NCBI RefSeq assembly: GCF_004785795.1
Contig: NZ_SRRO01000001.1
Coordinates: forward strand, 4,278,001 to 4,342,000
DNA: 64,000 nt
Source of the DNA: Nocardioides eburneiflavus
Lineage (GTDB): Bacteria; Actinomycetota; Actinomycetes; Propionibacteriales; Nocardioidaceae
Direction: 5' to 3'
Both the position numbers and the translations under genes were made by a program. How positions within the stretch are numbered: the first letter of the stretch is position 1; each line of letters begins with the position of its first letter. Under the pieces are notes generated by a model. That model saw nothing but the letters and a program-made list of their open reading frames with translations, did no database searches and was not told the DNA's origin. Positions 46,389-55,600 of this stretch are shown here, piece after piece.

Positions 46389-46389
46389 C

Positions 46390-46858
46390 CTGCAGCGGCG
46401 TACGACGATCGCGCCGACGCCCGCCAGCGCCACCCTCGAGGACTGTGGGGGTGCCGGACTCGACGTCCCACGCGACGAGCTGGTCGCTGCGTGAGTGGCG
46501 CTGCCGTTCGTCCGGCAGCGCGTAGCTCGTCAGCAGGTAGCGGGAGTCGCAGGAGAACTGGAGCCCGTCGGGGCTGGGCCGAAGCAGGCCCGGCACGGAC
46601 GCGGGGTCCACCAGCTCACGTACCTCGCCCGTCGCGTTGTCCATGACCGCGTAGCCGTCGACCCACCCCTTGCCGACGCCCCACCCGGCGTTCCGCCCCC
46701 AGGCGACGGCGCCCGTCCGGGGACACGGCGAACGCGTCGCCGGCGGGCCGGCTGATGTCGAGGTCGGGGAGGCTCAGCCAGGTCGACCGGCCGTCGAGGG
46801 CGGACACGGCGAACATCTCCAACGACTCCCCAGGGCCCCGGCGCATTGACGGCGGGCG
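46390..46858 (-). pseudogene. frameshifted remnant of a beta-propeller (WD40/TolB-like) gene
   Basis: Three consecutive minus-strand frames join into one protein-like sequence. Upstream, ESLEMFAVSALDGRSTWLSL and then DISRPAGDAFAVSPDG; after a shift near 46715-46720, GWGVGKGWVDGYAVMDNATG, VRELVDPASVPGLLRPSPDG and LLTSYALPDERQRHSRS; after a second shift near 46435, a hydrophobic piece VALAGVGAIVVRRCR that looks like a C-terminal membrane anchor. The Ser-Pro-Asp-Gly turns are typical of beta-propeller blades. The N-terminus is lost. The 618 bases between the GNAT and DUF222 genes hold nothing else recognisable. Confidence 0.55.
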
Positions 46859-47006
46859 GCTGCCGTTCGAGGGAGTCGCACTTGCGGATGGCCGCGCTGC
46901 GGGGAGTGCCGACGGTCAACCCAGGCGATCACGCCACAGGGTCGTCACGTGCGGACAGACCTCGTGCCCCGTCAGCGGATGGCCCTGTTCGGGGTGTGGG
47001 GCGGGG

Positions 47007-48422
47007 TCATCGTCGGCGTGGTCGTGGAATGCCGGGTGGGTCTGGTGGGTCGAGGTCGGTGGTGCCGGTGTGGTCGCGGCGGTAGCGGTGGCCGTGCGGT
47101 GAGGTCCACTTGAACACTCCGGGCTCGACCATGGCGTAGCGCCAGGGTGAGTGGGTCTTCAACCGGTGGTGGAACCGGCACAGGCAGGCGAGGTTGCTCG
47201 TGGTCGTCGGCCCGGGTTGCGGGCGACCCTCGGCATGGGCGTCGTCGTCCCACGGGATGATGTGGTCGACGTCGCAGCGCCGTGCCGGGCGGGTGCAGAA
47301 CGGGAACACGCACGTGCGATCCCTCAGGATCACGTGTTCGCGGATCGTTGCCGGGACCTTCCGCGTCTGCGCGGTCAGCGTGGTGTTGAGGTCGATGACG
47401 GGCTTGATGGTGACCTCGGTGCGGGTGTCGGCGCACCAGGACTGGATCTGCTCGAGCAGGACGAGACGTTGGCCGTTCTCCATGCGGCCGGTGGGCCCGA
47501 ACACGGTGGTGTCGCCGGAGAAAGACGCGTCGACGTGGGCGTGGATCACCACCGCCCGAGCAGCCGGCAGGTCCGGCTCGTCGATATCGGCGGCGGCGTC
47601 GGCACCCTGGAACGCGAGCTCGAGCGCGGTCTGCGTCCTGGCGAGGTCCCCGAGGGCCTTCGCCCGCCGCACGTCCAGGGACTCGGTCGAGCCGAGCGCG
47701 GCCCGAGCCGCAGCGTGGTGGGCGACGGCGCGGTCGAGGTCGAGGGCGTCGGCGATGTCGACCTCGGCCTCGATCCGCATCGTGCCGGCGTAGTGCACGT
47801 CGTCGGTGTCCACGGTGACGTGGCGCGGGTCCACGTGCAGGTAGCCGTCCTCGGGATCCGCGGCCGGGTCGGCGACCGCAAGGTCGTAGCGCCTGATGGT
47901 CTCGGCGACGAGCCGGTCGAGCTGCGCGGACCCGACACGTCCGGCGACGGCCGCGACCTGCGCGTCGACGAACCCGGCCGCCTCACGAGTCAATGCGGGC
48001 GAGGAGTGGATGGTGGTGTCCGCGATCGCCCGGGCCCGCCAGGCGGGCACCTGCCCGGCGTGGACCTGAGCCCACAACCGCGGCAGGCGGTGGCGCAGCT
48101 CGAGGGCGTGGCCGATGAGCTTCTTCGCCGCCGTCGACGTGATCCCGAGGACGGTGCCGAGCTCGGCGCAACAGAACTCCGCCACCAGCGGAGCACCCTC
48201 ACCCGCGATGGGCTCCTCGTGCTGCGACCCCGGCACCGTGAACGACGCTGCCGTGTGGATCGACTCCGGCGGGTGCAGGTCCGCCCAGCGGGCCGCGACA
48301 TCGAGGAGGTCTGCTGCGGCCCGGTCCTCGGCGGACTTCCGGCTTCGAGCGAGCGCGAGCAGCTCGGCAGCAGAAAGGTCCTCGACCTCACCTGCTCCCG
48401 GCACGAACAGCACTTCGCTCAT
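47007..48422 (-). CDS. DUF222 and HNH endonuclease domain protein (13E12-type)
   Basis: The 471-residue protein has the N-terminal DUF222 domain (AELLALARSRKSAEDRAAAD to about residue 330) and a C-terminal HNH nuclease domain: RDRTCVFPFCTRPARRCDVD, then DHIIPWDDD and CRFHHRLKTH, with the Cys pairs and His residues of a zinc-bound HNH site. The family is multicopy in Nocardioides, Mycobacterium (13E12 repeats) and relatives; the role is unknown, and mobility has been suggested. TACGAT (48430-48435, minus strand) lies seven bases before the ATG. The protein ends in a Pro/Arg-rich tail. Confidence 0.93.
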   Translation of the reverse strand: MSEVLFVPGAGEVEDLSAAELLALARSRKSAEDRAAADLLDVAARWADLHPPESIHTAASFTVPGSQHEEPIAGEGAPLVAEFCCAELGTVLGITSTAAKKLIGHALELRHRLPRLWAQVHAGQVPAWRARAIADTTIHSSPALTREAAGFVDAQVAAVAGRVGSAQLDRLVAETIRRYDLAVADPAADPEDGYLHVDPRHVTVDTDDVHYAGTMRIEAEVDIADALDLDRAVAHHAAARAALGSTESLDVRRAKALGDLARTQTALELAFQGADAAADIDEPDLPAARAVVIHAHVDASFSGDTTVFGPTGRMENGQRLVLLEQIQSWCADTRTEVTIKPVIDLNTTLTAQTRKVPATIREHVILRDRTCVFPFCTRPARRCDVDHIIPWDDDAHAEGRPQPGPTTTSNLACLCRFHHRLKTHSPWRYAMVEPGVFKWTSPHGHRYRRDHTGTTDLDPPDPPGIPRPRRR

Positions 48423-48492
48423 GTGTTCGATCGTAGACGTCGGGTACGACAGTGGCCCTGGCCGTGATCGGACGTGGCCACCGAGGGCGGAG

Positions 48493-48530
48493 TGGTTTCG
48501 AGGCTCGCTGCGCTCGCACCTCAACCACCG
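48493..48530 (+). repeat. dispersed repeat, copy C (short form, inverted)
   Basis: It reads TGGTTTCGAGGCTCGCTGCG followed by CTCGCACCTCAACCACCG. Its reverse complement has the same ends as copies A (15577-15625) and B (30821-30870) but a middle of only a few bases. GAGGCTCGCTGC and the following bases can pair through GAGCGCAGCGAGC. It lies between the DUF222 gene and the aminotransferase gene, outside coding sequence. Confidence 0.8.
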
Positions 48531-48536
48531 GGGCGC

Positions 48537-49691
48537 TCAGGTCCAGGCTGTCGCGAGCCGCTCCACGATCTCGGTCAGCCGCCCGGGCGAGGTGGCGATG
48601 TTGAGCCGGACCTGGCCGGTGGAGCCAGGGGCGTACGAGTGTCCCGGGCTCACCTTGACCCGGCCGCGGTCGAGCGCGACCGCGGCGGGGTCGTCGTGGC
48701 CGTAGGCGGAGGCGTCGAGCCAGGCGAGGTAGGTCGCCTCGAGCGGGCGCATCCGTACGTCCGGCAGGTGGGCGGCGAGGAGCTCGGCGAGCAGGGTGCG
48801 CTGCTGGTCGAGCCGCTCGACGAGCGATGCGAGCCACGGGTCGCCCTCGGCGTACGCGGTGCGTGCGGCGATCGCGCCCAGCGGCGAGTGCGAGTCATTG
48901 CGCGCCATCGGCTGGTCGGCGAGCAGCCGGCGGGACTCGGGGTCGGGGACGACCAGCTGTGCGCACCGCAGGCCCGCGGTGTTGAAGGCCTTGGACGCGG
49001 CGACCACCGCCACCGCGTGGTCCTGGGTGCCCTCGATGGCGAGGTAGGAGACGTGCTCCGCACCGGGAAGCGCCAGCGGGGCATGGATCTCGTCGCTGAC
49101 CACCCGAGCGCCGTGGCGCAGCACCACGTCGCGGATACCCTCCAGCTCGGCGCGGGTGAAGACCCGGCCCCACGGGTTGTGCGGCTGGGTGAGCAGCAAC
49201 GTCTGCGCGCCGTCGGCGAGGAGCGCGTCCAGGCGGTCGAGGTCGATCTCGGCACGGTCGGCGGACGGCGGGACCTCGAGCAGGTGCTCCTCGCGCCCCG
49301 TGAGCCCGGCCAGCCCGAGCTGCGCGTTGTAGCCGGGCGTCGGGAACACCACTCCACCGGGACCGGAGAACACGTCGAGGGCCACCCGGACACCGGCCGT
49401 CACGTCGACGACGGGCAGGACGGCCTCGGGCTCCGGTGCCCAGCAGAAGTGCCGCCCGGCGAACCCGGTGTACGCCTCGGCGAGGCCGGGGTCGAACCCG
49501 AAGAGCGGGTAGCCGGTGACGCCGTCGGCGAGGGCCCGCTGCAGCGCCTCGAGCACCACCGGGTCGAGGGCGTAGTCCATCTCCGCGACCCAGGCGGGGA
49601 TGACGCCGGGCGGGACCGTGCCCCACTTCAGGGGCAGCGCGCGCCGCGCCTGCTCCTCGGTGAGGTCGACGACGGGCCGGCGGCCGGTCAC
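48537..49691 (-). CDS. MalY/PatB family PLP-dependent aminotransferase (C-S lyase)
   Basis: The 384-residue fold type I enzyme resembles MalY and PatB, which cleave cystathionine-like thioethers. Signatures: VIPAWVAEMDYALDP, GVTGYPLFGFDPGL, LLTQPHNPWGRVF, RVVSDEIHAPLALPG (PLP-binding Asp) and the Schiff-base Lys in VAASKAFNTAGLRCAQ. GTG 49691 overlaps the upstream stop (GTGA). Physiological substrate unknown; the thrS-linked position suggests nothing specific. Confidence 0.92.
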   Translation of the reverse strand: MTGRRPVVDLTEEQARRALPLKWGTVPPGVIPAWVAEMDYALDPVVLEALQRALADGVTGYPLFGFDPGLAEAYTGFAGRHFCWAPEPEAVLPVVDVTAGVRVALDVFSGPGGVVFPTPGYNAQLGLAGLTGREEHLLEVPPSADRAEIDLDRLDALLADGAQTLLLTQPHNPWGRVFTRAELEGIRDVVLRHGARVVSDEIHAPLALPGAEHVSYLAIEGTQDHAVAVVAASKAFNTAGLRCAQLVVPDPESRRLLADQPMARNDSHSPLGAIAARTAYAEGDPWLASLVERLDQQRTLLAELLAAHLPDVRMRPLEATYLAWLDASAYGHDDPAAVALDRGRVKVSPGHSYAPGSTGQVRLNIATSPGRLTEIVERLATAWT

Positions 49692-49999
49692 GAGCGAGCC
49701 CCCGGCTGGTCGTCGGGGGTCCACGAGGTCATGAACTCCTCGGGTGTGAGCTTGGCCAGCCGGTCCTCGAGATGGAGCCGCATCCCGCCGATCTCGTCGT
49801 GCGTGACGTCGACCCGGAGCACCTCGGTGCCGTCGGAGCGGCGGGTGAGGACGTACGCCCCGCCCGCACCTGTCGTGTCGTTGCCCGAGATGGTGTCGGC
49901 CAGGGTCACCGCCTGCATGATCGCCGCCGCGAGCACCCGGAAACCGCGCTGCTCGCGCGGCTCGAAGCGCAGCTCGTAGACGTCCCCCGCCCGCTGCAC
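49688..49999 (-). CDS. hypothetical protein (103 residues) between thrS and aminotransferase gene
   Basis: The 103-residue protein, starting at GTG 49999, begins QRAGDVYELRFEPREQRGFR and contains AVTLADTISGNDTTGAGGAYVLT and LRVDVTHDEIGGMRLHLEDR. A mainly beta, small cytoplasmic domain is predicted. No family is recognised. It starts seven bases after the thrS stop and overlaps the aminotransferase start, so all three are probably one transcript. Confidence 0.7.
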   Translation of the reverse strand: MQRAGDVYELRFEPREQRGFRVLAAAIMQAVTLADTISGNDTTGAGGAYVLTRRSDGTEVLRVDVTHDEIGGMRLHLEDRLAKLTPEEFMTSWTPDDQPGARS

Positions 50000-50006
50000 G
50001 GCGGGC

Positions 50007-51998
50007 TCAGACCTGCTCGCGACTCGCGACCGCGGCGGCCACCCGCTCGATCGCCTCGGCGAGCGGCACGCCGTTGTCCTGGCGGCCGTCGCGGTAGCGG
50101 AAGCTCACGGCACCCTTCTCGACGTCGTCGTCGCCGGCGATCATCATGAACGGCACCTTCTGCAGCTGCGCGTTGCGGATCTTCTTCTGCATCCGGTCGT
50201 CGGACTCGTCGATCTCCACCCGCAGGCCCTTCGCCTTCATCTGCCGCGCGATGTCGAAGAGGTAGTCGTTGTGGCGCTCGGCGATCGGGATGCCCTGGGC
50301 CTGGACGGGCGCGAGCCAGGGCGGGAACGCGCCGGCGTAGTGCTCGACCAGGACGCCGATGAACCGCTCGATCGAGCCGAACTTGGCGGAGTGGATCATG
50401 ACCGGCTGCTGGCGGCTGCCGTCGGCCGCGACGTACTCCAGGTTGAAGCGGTCGACCGCGGGCTGGTTGAAGTCGTACTGGATGGTCGACATCTGCCACG
50501 TCCGGCCGATCGCGTCCCTGGCCTGCACCGAGATCTTCGGACCGTAGAAGGCCGCGCCGCCCGGGTCGGGCACGAGGTCGACGCCGAACTTCCGAGCGGC
50601 GGTCTCCAGCACCTCGGTCGCGGTCTCCCACTGGTCGTCGGAGCCGATGAACTTGTCGGGCTTGGAGTCGTCGCGGGTCGAGAGCTCGAAGTAGTAGTCG
50701 TCGAGGCCGAAGTCGCGCAGCAGGCCGGTGACGAAGGTGAGCAGGTGCTCGACCTCCGCCGGGGCCTGCTCCGGGGTGACGTAGGAGTGGGAGTCGTCCT
50801 GGGTCATCGCACGGACCCGGGTGAGGCCGTGGACGACGCCGGACTTCTCGTAGCGGTACACGGACCCGAACTCGAAGAACCGCAGCGGCAGCTCACGGTA
50901 GGACCGCTGGCGCGAGCGGTAGATCAGGTTGTGCATCGGGCAGTTCATCGCCTTGAGGCGGTACTCGGCGTGCTCCATCTCCATCGGCGGGAACATGGTG
51001 TCCGCGTAGTAGGGCAGGTGCCCGGAGGTGTGGAACAGCCCGTCCTTGCTGATGTGCGGGGTGCCGACGTAGTCGAAGCCCTCCTCGAGGTGCCGGCGAC
51101 GGACGTAGTCCTCCATCTCCCGCTTGATCACGCCACCCCTGGGGTGGAAGACCGCCATGCCCGACCCGATCTCGTCGGGGAACGAGTAGAGGTCGAGCTC
51201 GCGACCGAGCTTGCGGTGGTCGCGCCGCTCGGCCTCCTCGATGCGGTGGAGGTGCTCGTCGAGCGCCTCCTTGGACTCCCACGCGGTGCCGTAGATGCGC
51301 TGGAGCTGCTTGTTCTTCTCGTCGCCGCGCCAGTACGCAGCGGCACTGCGCATGAGCTTGAAGGCCGGGATCCGCTTGGTGGTCGGCAGGTGCGGGCCGC
51401 GACACAGGTCGGACCACTTCGCCTCGCCGTTGCGGCCGATGTTGTCGTAGATGGTGAGCTCGCCGGCCCCGACCTCCACCGACGCACCCTCGGTGTCGGC
51501 GGCGCCCGCGCCGCCCTTGAGGCCGATGAGCTCGAGCTTGTAGGGCTCGTCCTTGAGCTCGTCGAGCGCGTCGGCGTCGGTGGTGACCCGGCGCTCGAAG
51601 CGCTGGTTCTCCTTGATGATCTTGCGCATCGCGGACTCGATCTTCACCAGGTCCTCGGGCACGAACGGGGTATCGACGTCGAAGTCGTAGTAGAACCCGT
51701 TCTCCACCGGCGGGCCGATGCCGAGCTTGGCCTCGGGCCAGATCTGCTGCACGGCCTGCGCCATCACGTGCGCGGTCGAGTGCCGCAGGATGTCGCGACC
51801 GTCGGCACTGTCGATGGCCACGCCCTCGACCACGTCGCCGTCGGCGAGCTCGTAGGCCAGGTCCTTGAGCTGGCCGGCCACCCGCGCCGCGACCACGTCG
51901 GCGTCGTCGCGGAACAGCTCCCAGGCCTTGGTGCCCGTCGTGACCGTGGTCTCCGCACGCTGATCGGCGTGGATGCGGACGACCTGGATGTCGGACAC
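50007..51998 (-). CDS. thrS: threonyl-tRNA synthetase
   Basis: A 663-residue class II synthetase. The N-terminal TGS domain ([20 protein letters not shown]) is followed by the editing domain ([19 protein letters not shown]), the catalytic core with the zinc Cys in [12 protein letters not shown], motif 2 ([20 protein letters not shown]) and motif 3 ([20 protein letters not shown]), and the anticodon-binding domain. The start is GTG 51998 with GAAGGAG upstream. TAGCAT near 52047 may be the promoter. No T-box leader is seen in the 84 bases before it. Confidence 0.98.
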   Translation of the reverse strand: MSDIQVVRIHADQRAETTVTTGTKAWELFRDDADVVAARVAGQLKDLAYELADGDVVEGVAIDSADGRDILRHSTAHVMAQAVQQIWPEAKLGIGPPVENGFYYDFDVDTPFVPEDLVKIESAMRKIIKENQRFERRVTTDADALDELKDEPYKLELIGLKGGAGAADTEGASVEVGAGELTIYDNIGRNGEAKWSDLCRGPHLPTTKRIPAFKLMRSAAAYWRGDEKNKQLQRIYGTAWESKEALDEHLHRIEEAERRDHRKLGRELDLYSFPDEIGSGMAVFHPRGGVIKREMEDYVRRRHLEEGFDYVGTPHISKDGLFHTSGHLPYYADTMFPPMEMEHAEYRLKAMNCPMHNLIYRSRQRSYRELPLRFFEFGSVYRYEKSGVVHGLTRVRAMTQDDSHSYVTPEQAPAEVEHLLTFVTGLLRDFGLDDYYFELSTRDDSKPDKFIGSDDQWETATEVLETAARKFGVDLVPDPGGAAFYGPKISVQARDAIGRTWQMSTIQYDFNQPAVDRFNLEYVAADGSRQQPVMIHSAKFGSIERFIGVLVEHYAGAFPPWLAPVQAQGIPIAERHNDYLFDIARQMKAKGLRVEIDESDDRMQKKIRNAQLQKVPFMMIAGDDDVEKGAVSFRYRDGRQDNGVPLAEAIERVAAAVASREQV

Positions 51999-52082
51999 GA
52001 GAGCTCCTTCGGGAGGTGTGGCGGCGGGACGGACGTCCCCCGCGCGTGTGTCGGTGATGCTATCGGCCGTACGCCGGCCGCC

Positions 52083-53054
52083 TCACCCCGGTTTCGCCTC
52101 GCCGGCGGCCCGCACCCGCCGTCGTACGAGCTCGACGACGTTGGCGCCCGCGGCCAGCACTGCGTTGCCGTGCCCACCGCGCAGCCCGTTGTGCTCCTGG
52201 CGGGAGGCGAGCACGTTGCCGGGCCCCGGACGCGGCGGCACGGTCTGGTCCTGCGCGGCCACGGCGAAGAGCGGACCGACGAGCCGGTCGTATGCCCACG
52301 GCAGGACGGTGAAGCCCAACCGGATCACCTCGTTGGCGATGCCGACCTGACCGCTCTGGCGTCTCCCGTCGGCGACCGCCATCACCCGGTCGGCGATCCG
52401 CTCCGGCGTGGCGACCGGAAACGGAGGGCGTCCGACCGCTCCCCCGTACGTCGCGGCCTGGCCGTAGATGGGCGTGTCCACACCGCCCGGCGCGACGTAG
52501 CCGATGTGCACGCCGGGGATGTCGCGGTTGTCGACCCGGAGCTGGCGGACGAGGGCGCGTACGCCCCACTTGCTGAGGACGTACGGCGCCATGTCGGGCA
52601 CGGCGATGTGCCCGATCAGCGAACCGACCAGCACGAGGCTGCCGGAGCCCTGCGCGCGCAGCACCGGGAGGACGTGCCGTGCCAGGTTGACCGACCCGAG
52701 CAGGTTGGTGGCGACGACCTGGTCGAACACCTCGACGGGTACCTCGTGGACACGTCCGTACGCCACGACGCCCGCGCTGCCGACGACGGTGTCGATCCTG
52801 CCGTGGCGCGCCATCGTGGCGCTGACCGCGGCCCCGACCTCCGCGTCGACGCCCATGTCGGTCGGGTGGACCGACGCCGACGCGGCCCCGAGGCGCTCGC
52901 AGTCGCGGGCGACCCGCTCGAGGGCGCGGCGACCGCGGGCGAGCAGGACGACGTGGTCACCGCGCCGCGCGGCGACGTGCGCCGACGCCTCTCCGATGCC
53001 GCTGGAGGCACCCGTGACGAGGACGACGCGCGAGAACCGCTGGTGGGTGGGCAT
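52083..53054 (-). CDS. short-chain dehydrogenase/reductase
   Basis: The 323-residue classical SDR has the cofactor motif VLVTGASSGIGEASAHVAAR, the NAG-type segment GSAGVVAYGRVHEVP, the catalytic Ser in LVGSLIGHIAVPDM and Tyr-x3-Lys in YVLSKWGVRALVR. The C-terminal 60 residues after the core (WAYDRLVGPLFAVAAQDQTV) are longer than in standard SDRs. Substrate unknown. It lies alone between thrS and the DUF1876 gene, on the same strand. Confidence 0.9.
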   Translation of the reverse strand: MPTHQRFSRVVLVTGASSGIGEASAHVAARRGDHVVLLARGRRALERVARDCERLGAASASVHPTDMGVDAEVGAAVSATMARHGRIDTVVGSAGVVAYGRVHEVPVEVFDQVVATNLLGSVNLARHVLPVLRAQGSGSLVLVGSLIGHIAVPDMAPYVLSKWGVRALVRQLRVDNRDIPGVHIGYVAPGGVDTPIYGQAATYGGAVGRPPFPVATPERIADRVMAVADGRRQSGQVGIANEVIRLGFTVLPWAYDRLVGPLFAVAAQDQTVPPRPGPGNVLASRQEHNGLRGGHGNAVLAAGANVVELVRRRVRAAGEAKPG

Positions 53055-53116
53055 GACCGCCCGTACCCCACCGGGCCACGCTCACACACCCGCATCACGG
53101 GGTGCAGCGGACGCGG

Positions 53117-53401
53117 TCAGCGCACGTCGCTCAGCTCGACGTCCTCGTGCGTCACGTCCGCGATGTCGCCGACGGCCGCGCCGAGGAGGCGGTCGGCGAG
53201 GTCGTGCAGGGCCCGGGCGGTGGCCAGCTCGGCGCCGATCTCCGGCACGTCGCGGTCCGTGGGGTTGAGCCGGGCGAGCCCGGTGCCGACGAGCGCCGTC
53301 CGGTCGTGCGTGTGCAGCCGGGCCACCGCACGCGTGCGGCCGTCGTGCTCCGCGAGCTGGATCTCCACCTGCCAGGTCGATGCGCTGACGTCGCCACCCA
53401 T
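53117..53401 (-). CDS. DUF1876 (Rv1738/Rv2632c-like) stress protein
   Basis: The 94-residue protein matches the DUF1876 pattern: STWQVEIQLAEHDGRTRAVA, a GTGLARLNPTDRDVPEIG turn, then ELATARALHDLADRLLG and a DIADVTHEDVEL end. Mycobacterium Rv1738 of this family is strongly induced by DosR under hypoxia and its structure resembles ribosome hibernation factors. Here GAGGAA lies seven bases before the ATG, a long hairpin (53437-53474) lies in the leader, and a DosR-like palindrome lies about 190 bases upstream. A dormancy or low-oxygen role is inferred. Confidence 0.9.
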   Translation of the reverse strand: MGGDVSASTWQVEIQLAEHDGRTRAVARLHTHDRTALVGTGLARLNPTDRDVPEIGAELATARALHDLADRLLGAAVGDIADVTHEDVELSDVR

Positions 53402-53436
53402 GATCGTTCCTCGCTCGTCGTACGGATGCAGTGGGT

Positions 53437-53474
53437 GCCGGGGCCCCGCTCCCTCCGAGAGCAGGGTCCCCGGC
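53437..53474 (-). promoter_or_regulatory. long hairpin in the DUF1876 leader
   Basis: Outer arms GCCGGGG (53437-53443) and CCCCGGC (53468-53474) pair perfectly; inner arms CCCCGCTC and GAGCAGGG pair with one mismatch and a single-base bulge, around CCTCCGA. The stem ends 36 bases before the start codon. It has no T run, so it is more likely to affect translation or message stability than to be a terminator of the upstream ABC gene. Confidence 0.55.
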
Positions 53475-53593
53475 AGTGGCCGGGAGGCGCTCGCTGCGTG
53501 AGCGGAGCCCGTCCGGGCCGTGTGCGCCTGTTCGGTCTCCCCTGACTGGACCAGCGCCCACCTGGCACGCTAGGCGGACGGGCGGGCGACAGT

Positions 53594-53611
53594 CAGGGCC
53601 ATTGGTCCCTG
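53594..53611. promoter_or_regulatory. possible DosR/DevR-type box upstream of DUF1876
   Basis: CAGGGCCATTGGTCCCTG reads on the minus strand as CAGGGACCAATGGCCCTG, close to the GGGACNNNNGNCCC core of DosR boxes. A weaker inverted variant (TGGACCAGCGCCCA) lies at 53547-53560. The first box is about 190 bases upstream of the DUF1876 start, further than usual, which leaves room for a long leader with the hairpin. Confidence 0.45.
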
Positions 53612-53639
53612 TTCGTGCCGGCCCGCCCGGGGTCCGCCC

Positions 53640-55439
53640 TCACCTGACGGCGGGGTCCTGCTCGCCCGTCTGCACCCGCCAGAGCGCGGCGTACGACCCG
53701 TCGGCGGCGATCAGCTGGTCGTGGGTCCCGGACTCGACCACGCGGCCCGCGTCGAGCACCCAGATCCGGTGCGCGTGCCGGACGGTCGAGAGGCGGTGGG
53801 CGACGACGATCGCGGTGCGCTGCGCGGTGGCCCTGCGCAGGGAGCGCTGGATGGCGGCCTCGGTCTCGTTGTCGACGGCGCTGGTCGCCTCGTCGAGGAC
53901 CAGCACGGCGGGGTCGCGCAGCAGCGCCCGGGCCAGGGCCAGGCGCTGGCGCTGGCCGCCCGAGAGCGTGACCCCGCGCTCCCCCACCCAGGTGTCGAGG
54001 CCGTCGGGCATCGCGTCGACGAAGTCGAGGGCCGCCGCACCCTCGGCCGCGGCCCGGATCTCCTCGCGCGTGGCGCCGGGCCGGCCGTAGGCGATGTTGT
54101 CGGCGACGGACCCGGCGAACATGAAGACGTCCTGCGCGACGTAGCCCATCGACCCGCGCAGCGAGTCCCAGTCGAGGTCGCGGACGTCCTGGCCGTCGAG
54201 GAGCACCCGCCCGTCGCGGGGGTCGTCGAAGCGCAGCACCAGGCGCAGCAGCGAGGACTTGCCGGACCCGGTGGCCCCGACGATCGCGTGGGTCTCCCCG
54301 GCCGGGACGACCATGTCGATGCCGTGCAGCACGTCGGGGCCGTCGGCGTACCCGGCGCGTACGCCGCGCAGCTCGACCCGGCCCGCCACCGGGCGCGCCA
54401 GGGCCGTGGCGCCGGCGGGGACGGTGACGGGCACCGCGAGCAGGCCGAGGATCCGGGCGGCGGACGCGCGGCCGCGCTGGTAGAGGTCGAGCACCTCCGC
54501 CACCTCGGTCAGCGGCCAGAGCAGGCGCTGGGTCATGAAGACGAGCACGGAGTAGAGCCCGACCTCGAGGTCACCGCGCAGCGTCGCCCAGCCACCCAGC
54601 AGCAGGGTGCACGTGAAGCCGGCGAGGATCGCCATCCGCACCAGCGGCACGAACGCGGCCGAGGAGCGGATCGCGTCGGTGTTGGCCTCGCGGTAGGCCT
54701 GCGAGACCGCGGCCACCCGGTCGCGCTCGCGGTCCTCGGCGGTGAACGCCTTGATGGTCGCGACGCCGGAGATGTTGGACGACAGCGTGCTGGACAGGTC
54801 GGAGACCGCGACGCGGACCCGGTCGTAGAGCGGCTCGAGGCGCCGTTGGAAGACCAGCGACCCGACCACGATCACCGGGATCGGCAGGAACGCCAGGACC
54901 AGCAGCTGCCCGGACGCCGCTGCGAAGACCGCGCCGACGAGCAGCACGTTGAGCACCGTCTGGAGGATCGCGGGCGCACCCACGTCGAGGAAGCGCTCGA
55001 GCTGGTTGACGTCGTCGTTGAGGGTGGCCAGCGTGGAGCCAGCCGGCCGGCTCTCGTGCCAGCCGAGGTCGAGGTGCTGGACGTGGTCGTACGCCTCCAC
55101 GCGCAGGTCGTGCTCCACGCCCTGCGCCAGGCCACGCCACAGCACGCTGGCGACGTACTCGCTGAGCGACTCGACCACCCACACCACGGCGTTGACGACC
55201 GCGAGCCAGCCGAGCTGCGCGAAGCGGGACTCGACGCCGAGCACCTCGCCCACGAACGACGCCTCGCCCCTGACCACGACGTCGACCGCGGCACCGATCA
55301 GCAGCTCGGGGACGACGTCGGCGACCTTGTTGACGGTGGACGCCACGACCGCGCCGACGAAGCGGCTGCGGTAGGCGCCGTAGCGACGCCACAGGGCACG
55401 CAGGGGCTGGACGGCATCGGGGGTGGCGGGCTCGGACAC
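53640..55439 (-). CDS. ABC exporter (fused membrane and ATPase domains)
   Basis: The 599-residue half-transporter has six membrane helices (about residues 20-310) and a C-terminal ATPase with Walker A VGATGSGKSSLLRLV, Q-loop YVAQDVFMFAGSV, signature VTLSGGQRQRLALARALL and Walker B VLVLDEATSAVD, then the His-loop VVAHRLSTVRHAH. It would work as a homodimer exporting a lipid, drug or peptide. GTG 55439 is preferred over 55445 because TAACCT (55446-55451, minus strand) has the leaderless spacing. It is divergent from the polyketide operon, from which 150 bases separate it, so it could export that product; this is inference. Confidence 0.93.
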   Translation of the reverse strand: MSEPATPDAVQPLRALWRRYGAYRSRFVGAVVASTVNKVADVVPELLIGAAVDVVVRGEASFVGEVLGVESRFAQLGWLAVVNAVVWVVESLSEYVASVLWRGLAQGVEHDLRVEAYDHVQHLDLGWHESRPAGSTLATLNDDVNQLERFLDVGAPAILQTVLNVLLVGAVFAAASGQLLVLAFLPIPVIVVGSLVFQRRLEPLYDRVRVAVSDLSSTLSSNISGVATIKAFTAEDRERDRVAAVSQAYREANTDAIRSSAAFVPLVRMAILAGFTCTLLLGGWATLRGDLEVGLYSVLVFMTQRLLWPLTEVAEVLDLYQRGRASAARILGLLAVPVTVPAGATALARPVAGRVELRGVRAGYADGPDVLHGIDMVVPAGETHAIVGATGSGKSSLLRLVLRFDDPRDGRVLLDGQDVRDLDWDSLRGSMGYVAQDVFMFAGSVADNIAYGRPGATREEIRAAAEGAAALDFVDAMPDGLDTWVGERGVTLSGGQRQRLALARALLRDPAVLVLDEATSAVDNETEAAIQRSLRRATAQRTAIVVAHRLSTVRHAHRIWVLDAGRVVESGTHDQLIAADGSYAALWRVQTGEQDPAVR

Positions 55440-55600
55440 CCGCACAGGTTAGGTGGCCACGAAGCGTGGAAATGGGTACCCCAGTCCTGTCGGCCAGGTC
55501 GGCGCTCGACTGCGAGACGCGGGAGCTGGCATCCACCACGGTCGATCCCTTCGGCGTTGCATAGATTGGTGGCGACGGACCAGCTTGCGGAAGGCACCAC

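Noticed and set aside
48423-48440. LexA-like site before the DUF222 gene
   Set aside because: GTTCGATCG resembles half of a site but there is no partner half CGAAC at the right spacing.
51999-52082. T-box riboswitch before thrS
   Set aside because: Only 84 bases separate thrS from the next gene and no T-box core, specifier loop or antiterminator could be found.
50271-53501. 1076-codon plus-strand open frame
   Set aside because: It is antisense to thrS, the SDR and DUF1876 genes, whose motifs are clear. The translation is low in complexity and has no recognisable domain.
53431-53640. Plus-strand gene in the DUF1876 control region
   Set aside because: The frame continues into antisense ABC exporter sequence, lacks a ribosome binding site and has no protein-like composition.
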